This document shows, piece by piece, positions 26,571 through 36,510 of a stretch of DNA of 64,000 nt. The DNA is from Dysosmobacter welbionis (lineage in GTDB: Bacteria; Bacillota; Clostridia; Oscillospirales; Oscillospiraceae). A model generated the notes under the pieces. That model was not told where the DNA came from. It did not search any database and saw only the letters and a program-made list of their open reading frames with translations. The DNA is taken from NCBI RefSeq assembly GCF_005121165.3, contig NZ_CP034413.3, positions 2,170,001 to 2,234,000 on the forward strand, in the 5' to 3' direction. Positions within the stretch are counted from its first letter, which is position 1; each line of letters starts with the position of its first letter. Position numbers and translations under genes: made by a program.

Positions 26571-29500
26571 ATGAAAACAGGTAAGAAACTGCTGGCTCTG
26601 CTGTTGGCGGTCGTCATGACGATGAGTCTGCTGACCGTGGGGGCGTTTGCGGAGGAGACCCCTTCGTCCGAGACGCCTTTGGAGCAGCAGGATTCCGGCA
26701 GCGGGAACATCCCGGACGATCCGGCAGAGGGACCTGCGGATGACCTGACAGGCAATTCTGAGGATGGGGCCGCAGGCGAGTCCGACGCAGCCCTGACGGC
26801 GGCAGACACTTCGTATGTGGCAGAGGTCGACGGTCAGCAGTATGAAACACTGCAGGCTGCTGTTGACGCTGTGCAGGGCAGCGGCACGATTGAATTGACG
26901 AGCAGTATTGCATTGTCAGATCAGGTGACCATTGACAGCGGAAAGACGATCATTTTAGACATGAATGGTGAGACGTTGTCTATTGGCTTTTCGGACAGCA
27001 GTAAAAATTTGATCGTAAACAATGGCACACTTACAATTACAGGCGACGGTACCTTTGATGCAACTGAGGCGACAAGCTACAAGGGCTTCATCAATAACTA
27101 TGGCACGTTGACTGTGGAAAACGGAACATTTCAGATAGCTGATAAAGCCATGACCGTTCATCTGAGAAATCAGGATGGCGGTAAGGCTGTGATTAATGGC
27201 GGAACTTTTAGCGGTGGGGCAACGATTGTTCGCAGCTTTGAAGGCTCCAATACGACAATTACCGGCGGAAGCTTTACAAATAGTGTTTATCCCGCTGTTG
27301 ATGTAAACGGAGAAACGCTGATTACCGGCGGAATTTTTACGAATACGTCTTGCAGCAGGTGCGATAGCCAAAATTGGGGATATACGGTCCGCAGCGGCGT
27401 GGACAACGATCCTGATGCCAAGCTGACGATTACGCCGTCGTCTGAGGGAAGCGTTGTTGTGACCGGCACGCAGGGAGCCCTTAGTGCGACCGCTGGGACA
27501 ATGGAAGTCAATGGCGGCAGCTATAAGACGGTAGATTGCGCCCAGAAGCATGGCGCTGTATTCTATGCGCTTTATGTGGCCGGAGAAGCCGGTGCCGTAC
27601 AGGTTGTTGTAAATGACGGTACATTTGTGACGGAGGGGAAGCAGACTGCCGTTCTGGTTGGAAACAGCAACGACGGGGGCCTGAAAGAACAGGCGGGTCT
27701 CCAAATCAGAGGCGGTCAATTCAGCGCACCTGAAGGAATTCCGGCCTACAAGGTAGATGTAGCCTTGGGCGGATTGAACATCACTGGCGGCACATTCTCC
27801 AGCAAAGTCGATGAACAGTATCTGGCCGAGGGCTATGTGCAGAACGCCAACGGCGAGGTCGGCTCCCGGGAAGAGATGATGGTTGCCGAGGTCACAACCG
27901 CAGAGGGGGTGGAACAGTATACCTCCCTGGCAGAGGCTGTGGAAGCGGCTGCGGACAAGTCTGTCATTACGCTGCTCAAAGATACAGAGGGCGACGGAAT
28001 TGTGATCGATACATCCAAAAAGAACCTGACGATCGACTTCAATACCCACTCCTATACGGTCAGCGGAAGCACGGTGGGGTCTTCCGGTACAGAAACCAAC
28101 GCGTTTCAGTTCTTGACGGGTGGTTCCCTGACGCTGAAAAACGGGTCCATCATCTTTGCCAATCAGAAGACCCTGCTGATCGGCCTGCAGAACTATTGCA
28201 ACCTGACGCTTGAGAATATGGTGATTGATGCCAGTCAGGCAAGCGCACCCTGTCAGTATGCGATTTCCAATAACTGCGGTACTGTTCAGTTTATCGGAAA
28301 TACGAGTATAAAGGCATATAAAAACCAAACGGCTTTTGATTCCTGCAAGTTTGGCAGTTACGAGATTCCCACGGTGAAGATCAATACCACAGGCACCATT
28401 ACCGGCGATATTGAATTGAGCGGCGGCAAGCTGGAGATTTCTGCCGGCACGTTTGAGGGAAATATTCGTACGGTCAGCGGTTACGCAAAGGGTGATGCAA
28501 TCATCACCGGCGGCACGTTCTCCAGCGATGTGAGCAAGTATCTGGCCGAGGGTCTTGGACAGGATGCCAACGGTACTGTGGGCAAGGTCGAAGAGGGATT
28601 TGCTGCCGTCAGAATCGGCGATACCTATTATCAGACGCTGGCCAAGGCCATCACCGAAGCAAAAGAAAATGATACCATCACGTTGCTGAGAGAGGTGGAT
28701 CTTGGCAGCGACAGAGTTACGATCAACAAAGCGGTCACTCTGGATCTGAATGGCTGCACGCTTACAAGTTCTAACGCGACCAATACGCTGTGGCTGGAAG
28801 CCAGCCGTGTGACCGTTCAGGACAGCAAGGGGAACGGCAAGATCCAGAATACTGGCTCCGGCAGCAACAATATTGCAGTTGTTGTCAATGGTCAGGGCAC
28901 TGAGGCGTATTTCAAAAGCGGTACGGTTTCCGGCAACTATGCCGTCTTTATTCAGAACGGAGCAAAGGCCGTAATTGACGGCGGCAAATACACAGGCACC
29001 TATGGTATCAACACAGTTGGTACAAGTGATGAGGCAAACAAAACCGCTGTGGAGATCAACGGCGGGGAGATACAGGCGGTCGCATTTGCGGTTGCCGGAA
29101 ATGGCTCTGCCGACTATACGGAGACAGTGATTACCGGCGGCAGACTGGAATCCACTGAGGGAAATGTCATCTATCATCCCCAGGTAGGCGACCTGACGAT
29201 CAAGGGTGATGCAGAACTGATCGGCCCGAACGGCGTGCAGTATTGCGGCGCCGGTACGCTGACCATTGCTGAAAATGCTGTGATTACCGCAACGCTGCCC
29301 TTTACGGAATTTCCCACCAAGCCCGCTTCCCAGGGGGATGGCAGCACCGATGATGGCGCGGCCCTGTCTGTTGTTTCCCGCGGCGGCGGTTATCAGGGCG
29401 AGGGGCAGACCATGACCGTGAATATCACCGGCGGTACGCTGACCAGCCGCAACAATGCGGCGATTGCCGTATACCGTTTGGAACGTGTAAACGGCCAGTG

Positions 29501-31303
29501 GACAACAAATGAGAATACCAAGATTGTCAGCTACCTTGCGGCGCTGACAGTCAGCGGAGGCAACTTCTCTGCCGGCAGCAAAAAGGACGCTTTTGAGATT
29601 GATACCCAGGCTGCCGACAAAATCAGTGTTACCGGCGGCTACTTCACCTCTGATCCCAGCGATTACGTACCGGAAAATGCGGAACCCAAGCTCTTTGTGG
29701 TCGCTTCCGACAAGACGGGCTACGCCTACATGGTGACCACCACGAAGCCTACGGAGGTCGATCCCATTGTCACGGAGAAGACGGAGACTGAAGTAAGCGA
29801 GAGTATCGAGCTGGAAGACCAGAAAAAGATCGAAGCGGTCATCGACAATGCGCAGGTCAGCGGCGTTTCTGACGCGGTGACGGAGTCCGCGCAGAATGCC
29901 ATTATCAATCAGGTGGAGGGAGAACTGAAGCCCGAGGACAAAGTGGTGGTGGAGATCACCGTGAGTCTGACCGCCGATAAAGCGGATTTGACCACAGCGG
30001 ACAAGATGTATGTCTCCTATAAGGCAGAGCCTGTGGCGAAGGTCATAGTCAACGACGAAAGCGTAGGGAAAGAGATTCCCGTAACCAACGACTATCTGGA
30101 CGGCCAGACCCTCATTGAGGTCCGCCTGCCGATTCCGGCGGACTTGGAGCCCCAGGAGATCATGCACATTGCGGATGACGGCACCCGTGAGCGATATCTG
30201 AATGGTTCCGGCTTCACTGTGGAGGATGGCTGCGCGGTGCTGCATGTTAAGCATTTCAGCACCTTTGTGCTCAACGGCCAGCTGACAGTTGCCGCCAAGA
30301 TCGGTGAGAGCGAGTACGGCACGCTGCAGGAGGCTGTGAACGCCGCGAAGTCCGGCGATACCATCGTTTTGACGCAGGATTGTGACGAGAAGATCTCTGT
30401 CTCCGGTAAGAGCGTGACCATTGACCTCGATGGACACACTTATGATAAGGACAAGATCACGCTGGGCAGCCGCTGCAGCATGAGCGTGAGCGATGGTAAG
30501 ATCACGATTACTTATTCCGCTCCCTCCGGCGGCGGATCCTCTTCCTCCAGCAGCGGTGATTATACCGTCAGCGTGGAGAACAGCAAGCACGGCACCGTCA
30601 CCGTCAGTCCCAAGCGGGCGGACAAGGGCGATACCGTGACCATCACCGTCAAGCCCGACAATGGCTATGAGCTGGACGAGTTGACTGTCACCGACAAGGA
30701 CGGGGACACTGTGAAGCTCCAGAGCAAGGGCGGCAACAAGTACACGTTTACCATGCCCGGCAGCAAGGTCACTGTGGAGGCCACATTCACTCTGGAGAAA
30801 GAGGAGAACCTGCCCTTTGCCGACGTGGCGGAGGACTATTGGGCCGTGGAGGAGATCACCTGGGCCTATGAAAACGGCTATATGAACGGTGTCAGCGCCG
30901 AGCGGTTCGCCCCCGGCAGCACGGTGACCCGCCAGCAGCTGTGGATGGTTTTGGCCCGTCTGACGGAGTTCAATCCCTCCAACATGACCGAGGCGCAGCA
31001 CTGGGCCGTGGAGAGCAAGATTTCCGACGGCAGCAACCCCGGCGGCGCCCTGACCCGCCAGCAGATGGTGACCATCTTGTACCGCTGGGCGCAGCAGATG
31101 GGCTATGACGTGTCCGGGCGGGCCGATCTGTCCGCGTTCCCGGACAACGCCTCCGTGGCCGCTTACGCCACGGAACCCATGACCTGGGCTATCGCAGAGG
31201 GATCATCTCCGGCACCACTGAGGGCCTGCTGAACCCTGCCGGCACGGCCACTCGCGCCCAGTTTGCGGTGATTTTGTACCGGTTCTTTGAAAATGTGATG
31301 TAA
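26571..31303 (+). CDS. Large secreted SLH protein with beta-helix-like repeats (frameshift near 3' end)
   Basis: Restored to 1577 aa by adding one G at 31199-31201. A signal peptide (MKTGKKLLALLLAVVMTMSL to AFAEE, residues 1-27) and an acidic linker lead into four copies of a module starting like YETLQAAVDAVQGSGTIEL (nt about 26.8, 27.9, 28.6 and 30.3 kb). Each is followed by short repeats of the form G.LTI..GTF typical of right-handed beta-helices. A bacterial surface repeat (HGTVTVSP...GYELDELTV) and three SLH domains end the protein; the third (EGIISGTTEGLLNPAGTATR) appears only after restoring the frame. ATG 26571 has AAGGAG eight bases upstream. It should be held on secondary cell-wall polymer and display a long fibre or adhesin/glycan-binding rod. 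Ligand unknown. Confidence 0.88.
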
Positions 31304-31320
31304 GTACCATGCTTTGCTTC

Positions 31321-31350
31321 AGGGCGGTCCTTCGGGGCCGCCCTGTTTTT
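31321..31350 (+). terminator. Rho-independent terminator of the SLH gene
   Basis: AGGGCGG and CCGCCCT arms with extra pairing inside are followed by GTTTTT. It begins 18 bases after the restored stop codon, which supports the restored frame. Confidence 0.88.
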
Positions 31351-31427
31351 CTGTCCGATGGCGGGATGCAAAGCCGTCAAGATACGAGATGAATGGATAT
31401 ATCTCCTGCATGTGCCGCAATGTCTAT

Positions 31428-31466
31428 GAAACTCCCTGGGACGCACTGTGCGTCCCGGGGAGTTTC
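31428..31466. repeat. Long perfect hairpin without a T-tract
   Basis: GAAACTCCC-t-GGGACGCA pairs with TGCGTCCC-g-GGGAGTTTC around a 3-base loop: 17 of 18 positions pair. It lacks a U-tail, so it is not a standard terminator. It could be a dispersed palindromic element or a protein-binding site. Confidence 0.55.
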
Positions 31467-31953
31467 GGGCATAGAGGGGCGTCCCATGAAGTCGCTGGCC
31501 GTACGGCAGGACACGGCAGCGAGGGGCCAGACAAGGAGCAAAGAGGGATCCATTCAACCGTTAGGCCGGCGGCGGTTCCTGAAATAGAGCCGGAGGGCGG
31601 CAGGCAGACGCGATCCGCTTCTCTGCATGTCAGCTTTGACGGCCCAAGGCAGGAGGCTGGACCTCGTCCGGAACTGCCGCTGACATGCAGATGGAGGGGA
31701 TGTGTTCCTTCCCGAGGGGGACCTGCTCCTTGATGGAAGAGAATCCTTCCAGCACAGCTTTAACTTCGATTTTACAAACAGGGGGTGGAGCGACCCCCGC
31801 CTCTCCCTTTATACTGGTATCAACCGACGGGCCGGCCTTGTTGGAGAAAAATATTTCGCCTCTTCTACAAGCGGCCGATTCCCGCTGAGGGGGGCTTTTC
31901 ATGAGAACAGGCACCGCCTTGTAAGTTTGCTACGGGATAGGAGAGATCAGATC
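31467..31953. other. Leader region of the RpiR gene, no gene seen
   Basis: No supportable coding frame. It includes a small hairpin GGGGGT/ACCCCC near 31781-31798 and a TATACT box near 31812. The RpiR frame is open upstream of its ATG but has no earlier ribosome site. Confidence 0.4.
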
Positions 31954-32835
31954 ATGCGGCAGGATATTCGGGTTTTGGACCGGGTGCGCGGCGCCTACGC
32001 CTCCCTGCGGCCATCGGAGCAGCGGGTGGCGGACTATGTGCTGAAGGACCCGGAGACCTGTACCCGGTGCACCATTTCAGAGCTGGCAGACCAGGTGCAG
32101 GTGAGCCAGCCCACAGTGATCCGTTTCGTGCAGGCCCTTGGATTTGACGGCTACCGCAACTTCAAATACTGCCTCATCCGGGACCGCAGCGGCGGCGCGG
32201 CCCGGGAGGCCTGCTTCGACCACTTGGGAGGCTTCGACTTGAAGCCCTGGGACCAGCTGGAGGACCTCCCCCTGAAAGAGGTTCGGGTGTCCGGCGGCCT
32301 GCTGGAGGAGGCACTGAAGTCCCTGTCCGTCCAGGAGCTGGACCGGGCCGTGCGGATGCTTGCCACTGCCCGGACCATCGACATCTACGGGGTGGAGAAC
32401 TCCTGCACGCCGGCCAGTGATCTCCTGACCAAGCTGACCTATCTGGGGCTCTGCTGCCGGATGCACACCGACGCCTATCTCCAGCAGATCGCCGCCGCCC
32501 ATCTGGGGGTGGCGGACGTGGCGGTAGCCTTTTCCCACTCCGGCTGCTCCATGGATACGGTGAAGGCGCTGAGACTGGCCAGAAGGGCGGGGGCAAACAC
32601 CATCGCCGTCACCAGTCGGAAGAATCCTCTCTTGGCCAAGTACGCCGACGTGTGCCTGTATACCGGGGGAGAGGACACTGTGATCTACGGCACAGCCATC
32701 TTCTCCCGCATTCCCGATCTGGCGGTGGTGGATCTGCTGTACATGGGGATCATTCAGAGCGACTATGAGCGGTTCTCCCGCAGTCTGGACAAAAGCGGAG
32801 CGGTCATTGCCGACCGAGGCTATCCGGAGGCGTGA
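31954..32835 (+). CDS. RpiR/MurR family transcriptional regulator
   Basis: The 293-aa regulator has an N-terminal RpiR-type helix-turn-helix (CTISELADQVQVSQPTVIRF, about residues 36-55) and a C-terminal SIS domain (about 120-260: IDIYGVENSCTPASDLLTKL; AFSHSGCSMDTVKA). SIS domains normally bind phosphosugars. ATG 31954 follows AGGAGAG. It precedes the 2-aminoethylphosphonate operon in the same direction, separated by a terminator, so it is the likely regulator of that operon. A phosphonate or phosphonoacetaldehyde ligand would be unusual for the family and is inferred. Confidence 0.88.
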   Translation: MRQDIRVLDRVRGAYASLRPSEQRVADYVLKDPETCTRCTISELADQVQVSQPTVIRFVQALGFDGYRNFKYCLIRDRSGGAAREACFDHLGGFDLKPWDQLEDLPLKEVRVSGGLLEEALKSLSVQELDRAVRMLATARTIDIYGVENSCTPASDLLTKLTYLGLCCRMHTDAYLQQIAAAHLGVADVAVAFSHSGCSMDTVKALRLARRAGANTIAVTSRKNPLLAKYADVCLYTGGEDTVIYGTAIFSRIPDLAVVDLLYMGIIQSDYERFSRSLDKSGAVIADRGYPEA

Positions 32836-32846
32836 GATTCCCCGGC

Positions 32847-32892
32847 GGGGGCTTTCTTTGTAATTTTTCTACAAGGAAGGCCCCCTGTTTTT
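32847..32892 (+). terminator. Rho-independent terminator after RpiR
   Basis: GGGGGC and GCCCCC arms with an AT-rich inner stem (CTTTGTA/TACAAGG) are followed by TGTTTTT. Confidence 0.75.
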
Positions 32893-32937
32893 GATGCCTT
32901 TTTACGTTTCTCTAACGGAAAATTAAACCTTTTACGC

Positions 32938-32968
32938 TTGTTTTGCGGAGCTGGAATTTGCTAGGATT
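32938..32968 (+). promoter_or_regulatory. Weak candidate promoter of the phosphonate operon
   Basis: TTGTTT, an 18-base spacer and TAGGAT lie about 70 bases before the ATPase start. It is the only plausible pair between the terminator and the operon. Confidence 0.4.
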
Positions 32969-33034
32969 ACACCGTCGCCGGACGTGCGGCGGCGCCCACA
33001 AGAACTTTTGAAACCGAGAAAGGAGCGGTTTTTC

Positions 33035-33805
33035 ATGCTGGAACTGGAGCATATCCAGAAGGCATTTGACGGCGTGCCTGTACTCAAGGACCTCTCTCTC
33101 CAGGTGGAGGACGGAGAGATCGTCTCCATCCTGGGGCCCTCTGGCTGCGGCAAGACCACCCTGCTCAATATCATCTTGGGCATCGTGGATGCCGACCAGG
33201 GAGAGATCCGATACAGCGGGGAGGATCTGACCCGCACCCCCATGGAGAAGCGGGGCTTCAACATCGTCTTTCAGGACTACGCCCTCTTTCCCAATTTAAA
33301 CGTACAGCAGAACATCACCTACGGCCTGCGGAACAAGCCCGGCATCTCCTCCCGGGAGGAGGTGGATGAGCTCATCGACCTGCTGGGCCTGCGGGAGCAC
33401 CTGGGCAAGCGCATCGACCAGCTCTCCGGCGGCCAGAAGCAGCGGGTGGCCCTGGCCCGCACCCTGGTGATGAAACCCCGGATTCTCCTGCTGGACGAGC
33501 CCCTGTCCGCCCTGGACGGAGTCATCAAGGAATCCATCAAGGACCGGATCAAGACCATCGCCCGGGAGTACCACCTGACCACCATCATCGTCACCCATGA
33601 CCCGGAGGAGGCCCTCACCCTGTCCGACCGGGTGCTCATCATCGATCAGGGGTCCATCTCCCAGTACGCCAGGCCGGACGAGATCGTCCACCAGCCCAGG
33701 AACGACTTTGTGCGCAAGTTCATCCTCCGCCAGCTGGAGATCAAGCGCGGCAATATCTACGCCCTGTTCGGCGACCGCCCGCAGCTGGCCGGCGAGGCTG
33801 TTTGA
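33035..33805 (+). CDS. 2-Aminoethylphosphonate-type ABC importer ATPase (PhnT-like)
   Basis: This 256-aa ATPase has Walker A GPSGCGKTT near residue 37, signature LSGGQKQR near 130, Walker B ILLLDEP near 150 and VTHDPEEA. It is shorter than the FbpC/PotA class and lacks most of the TOBE tail. ATG 33035 follows AAAGGAG. The operon continues with permease, binding protein, phnW and phnX, which identifies the substrate as 2-aminoethylphosphonate with good confidence. Confidence 0.9.
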   Translation: MLELEHIQKAFDGVPVLKDLSLQVEDGEIVSILGPSGCGKTTLLNIILGIVDADQGEIRYSGEDLTRTPMEKRGFNIVFQDYALFPNLNVQQNITYGLRNKPGISSREEVDELIDLLGLREHLGKRIDQLSGGQKQRVALARTLVMKPRILLLDEPLSALDGVIKESIKDRIKTIAREYHLTTIIVTHDPEEALTLSDRVLIIDQGSISQYARPDEIVHQPRNDFVRKFILRQLEIKRGNIYALFGDRPQLAGEAV

Positions 33806-33816
33806 GGAAAGGCGCC

Positions 33817-35496
33817 ATGAGACGGAAAAATTGGGAGCTGAAGGGGATTTTCTGGATCATCACCCTTCTGTTCGTGGGCTTCCTGGCCGCCCCCATCCTC
33901 CTGCTGCTGGGCAAGTCCCTGGTGGGGGAGGGCGGATTTACCTGGGAGTTCTATGCCTCGGTGGTGACCCGGGAGGGATTTCTCACGGCCCTTGGCAACA
34001 GCTTTGCGGTGGCGGCCGCATCGGCCGTGACGGCCACGGTCATCGCCTTCCTGATGGCCTATGCGGTCCACTACACCGGATTGCCCAGGTGGGCCAAGCG
34101 GCTCATCACCGCCATCGCGACCCTGCCCATGTTCCTGCCCACCATCACCTATGGCTTTGCCATCATCTACTCCTTCGGCAAACAGGGGCTGCTCACCCGC
34201 CTGCTGGGGCGGCAGTTCTTTGACATCTACGGCTTCGGCGGGCTGCTGGTGGGCTATGTGATCTATACCATTCCGGTGGCCTTCCTGCTGATCCACAACA
34301 CCATGGGTTTTGTGGACAAAAAGACCATCATTGTCTCCAAGGCCATGGGGGACCGGGACCTGGCCACCTTCTGGATCGCCATTCTTCGCCCCCTGCTGGG
34401 AACTCTGGCGGGCGCCTTCATTCAGGCCTTCTTCCTGTGCTTCACCGACTTCGGCATCCCCGCCTCAGTGGGCGGCGGCTATGAGGTCATCGCCACCCTC
34501 CTCTACAACCAGATGCTGGGCGGCATCCCCGACTTCAACCGGGGGGCGGTCATCGCCATGATCCTGCTCATCCCCTCCATCGGCAGCATCTGCATCCTGC
34601 AGCTGCTGGAGCGGTTCAATATCCGCTATACCCGCATCTCCCAGGCGGACCTGCGGAAGAACCCCCTGCGGGATACGGGGTGGGGCGTCTCCAGCACGGC
34701 GATCTCAGTGGCCATCCTGTCTATCTTCGCGGTGATCTTTGTGGTCCCCCTGGTGGAGGAGTGGCCCTATCAGACCAGCTTCTCCCTGGAGCACTTCGCC
34801 GCCGTATTCACCGACAGCGAGCTGATTACCGTCTACTGGCACTCTCTGGTGATGGCCCTGCTCACTGCCTTCCTGGGCACTCTGGCGGCCTACGGCGCCG
34901 CCCTCATCACCGCCCGGAGCACCTTGCCCCCGCGGTACAAGCGGGTCATCGAGAGCATTGCCCTGGTGACCAACGCCATCCCCGGCATGGTGCTGGGTGT
35001 GGCCTATCTGTTTCTCTTCTCCGGCAGCGGCCTGCAGAATACCCTGCTGCTGATGATCCTGTGCAACATCGTCCACTACTTCTCCACCCCCTATTTGATG
35101 ATGAAGAACTCCCTGTCCAAGATGAACGCCGGCTGGGAGACCACAGCCATGCTCATGGGGGACAGCTGGCTCCAGACCATCCTCCGGGTGGTCACCCCCA
35201 ACGCTCTGTCCAGTCTCATCGAGGTGTTCAGCTACTACTTCATCAATTCCATGGTCACCATCAGCGCCCTCATTTTCATCGCCGGGGCCCGGACCATGGT
35301 TCTCACCACCATGATCAAGCAGCTGCAGTACGTGAACCGCTTCAACGAGGTGTTCGTCCTCTCCCTGCTGATCCTGGCCACTAACCTGATCGCCAAGGGG
35401 CTCTTCTCCTGCCTGGCCAGCTATAAGGCATCCCATCCGGTGAAAGAGCGCCGTTCCATCCAACTCTTTGGAAACAGAAAGGAAGCAGTCCAATGA
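33817..35496 (+). CDS. 2-Aminoethylphosphonate-type ABC permease, two fused domains
   Basis: The 559-aa protein has about twelve membrane helices and two EAA docking loops (MGDRDLATFWIAILRPLLGT near residue 183; MGDSWLQTILRVVTPNALSS near 448), so it combines both halves of the channel in one chain. ATG 33817 follows GAGGAAAGG; a TTG five codons earlier overlaps the ATPase stop. The 3' end overlaps the binding-protein start by four bases. Confidence 0.9.
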   Translation: MRRKNWELKGIFWIITLLFVGFLAAPILLLLGKSLVGEGGFTWEFYASVVTREGFLTALGNSFAVAAASAVTATVIAFLMAYAVHYTGLPRWAKRLITAIATLPMFLPTITYGFAIIYSFGKQGLLTRLLGRQFFDIYGFGGLLVGYVIYTIPVAFLLIHNTMGFVDKKTIIVSKAMGDRDLATFWIAILRPLLGTLAGAFIQAFFLCFTDFGIPASVGGGYEVIATLLYNQMLGGIPDFNRGAVIAMILLIPSIGSICILQLLERFNIRYTRISQADLRKNPLRDTGWGVSSTAISVAILSIFAVIFVVPLVEEWPYQTSFSLEHFAAVFTDSELITVYWHSLVMALLTAFLGTLAAYGAALITARSTLPPRYKRVIESIALVTNAIPGMVLGVAYLFLFSGSGLQNTLLLMILCNIVHYFSTPYLMMKNSLSKMNAGWETTAMLMGDSWLQTILRVVTPNALSSLIEVFSYYFINSMVTISALIFIAGARTMVLTTMIKQLQYVNRFNEVFVLSLLILATNLIAKGLFSCLASYKASHPVKERRSIQLFGNRKEAVQ

Positions 35497-36476
35497 ATTT
35501 CAAAAAATACCTCGCCCTGGGAACCGCCCTGACCCTGACCCTTCTCGCCGGCTGCGGCAGCTCCGGCTCCGGCGATGACCAGATCGTCATCTACTCCAAC
35601 GCCGATGAGGAGGCCGTCACTGCCATGGAGAACGCTCTGGACGCAGGCGGCTATGAGGGCAAGTATATCGTGCAGACCTACGGCACCTCCGAGCTGGGGG
35701 GCAAGCTGCTGGCCGAGGGCACCAACCTAGAGGCGGATCTCGTGACCATGAGCACCTTCTATCTCCAGAGCGCCCAGGAGCAGAACAACATGTTCCTGCC
35801 CCTGGACTTTGAGGTGAACACCCTGGAGGAGGTGCCTGACTACACCGCCCCCATCACCTCCCAGGAGGGGGCCATCATCCTGAACACTGAGCTGATGGCC
35901 TCAGAGAACCTGCCCACTCCCACCTGCCTGAAGGACCTGGCTGACCCAGTGTACGCCGGACAGGTGGCCGTCACTGACATCCAGTCCTCCTCCACCGCAT
36001 GGCTGCTGATCCAGGCCCTGGTGGACGCCTACGGCGAGGACGGGGCCGAGGAGACGCTGGCCGCCATCTATGACAACTGCGGCGCCCACATCGAGACCTC
36101 CGGCTCCGGCCCCCTGAAGCTGTGCCGGGCCGGCGAGGTGGCCATCGGCTTCGGTCTGCGCCACCAGGCAGTGGCCGACAAGGCTGACGGCCTGCCCATC
36201 GACTACGTGGACCCCACGGAGGGCAACTTCTCCCTTACTGAGTCCGTGGCCGTCCTGGACAAGGGGGAGGACACCAACCCCCTGGCCATGGAGATGGCGC
36301 GGTGCATCATAGAAAACGGCCGCGCCGAGCTGATCCAAACCTACCCGAATCCCCTCTATGAGGGCGAGACCGCCGACCCCGCCAACCAGTCCGACTACCC
36401 CAGCATCTTTGACGAGCCCCTGACCTTCGAGCTGTTCACCGCCCACCAGGAGCTCTCCGAACGGGCCAAGGGCTGA
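35493..36476 (+). CDS. Lipoprotein, 2-aminoethylphosphonate-type solute-binding protein (PhnS-like)
   Basis: The 327-aa lipoprotein has a signal peptide with lipobox LLAGC (Cys near residue 20) and a Fbp-type binding fold (QIVIYSNADEEAVTAMENAL; TYGTSELGGKLLAEG). It should deliver 2-aminoethylphosphonate to the permease. It sits after the permease rather than before it, unlike the importer at 20-24 kb. GAAAGGAAG lies before the ATG, inside the permease's last codons. Confidence 0.87.
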   Translation: MNFKKYLALGTALTLTLLAGCGSSGSGDDQIVIYSNADEEAVTAMENALDAGGYEGKYIVQTYGTSELGGKLLAEGTNLEADLVTMSTFYLQSAQEQNNMFLPLDFEVNTLEEVPDYTAPITSQEGAIILNTELMASENLPTPTCLKDLADPVYAGQVAVTDIQSSSTAWLLIQALVDAYGEDGAEETLAAIYDNCGAHIETSGSGPLKLCRAGEVAIGFGLRHQAVADKADGLPIDYVDPTEGNFSLTESVAVLDKGEDTNPLAMEMARCIIENGRAELIQTYPNPLYEGETADPANQSDYPSIFDEPLTFELFTAHQELSERAKG

Positions 36477-36510
36477 ACTGGCTTGTCTGTGAGAAAAGGA
36501 GGAACCGACC

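Noticed and set aside
26955-31001. A 1348-codon open frame on the minus strand
   Set aside because: It is the antisense of the repeat-rich SLH gene, has no ribosome site and no family features.
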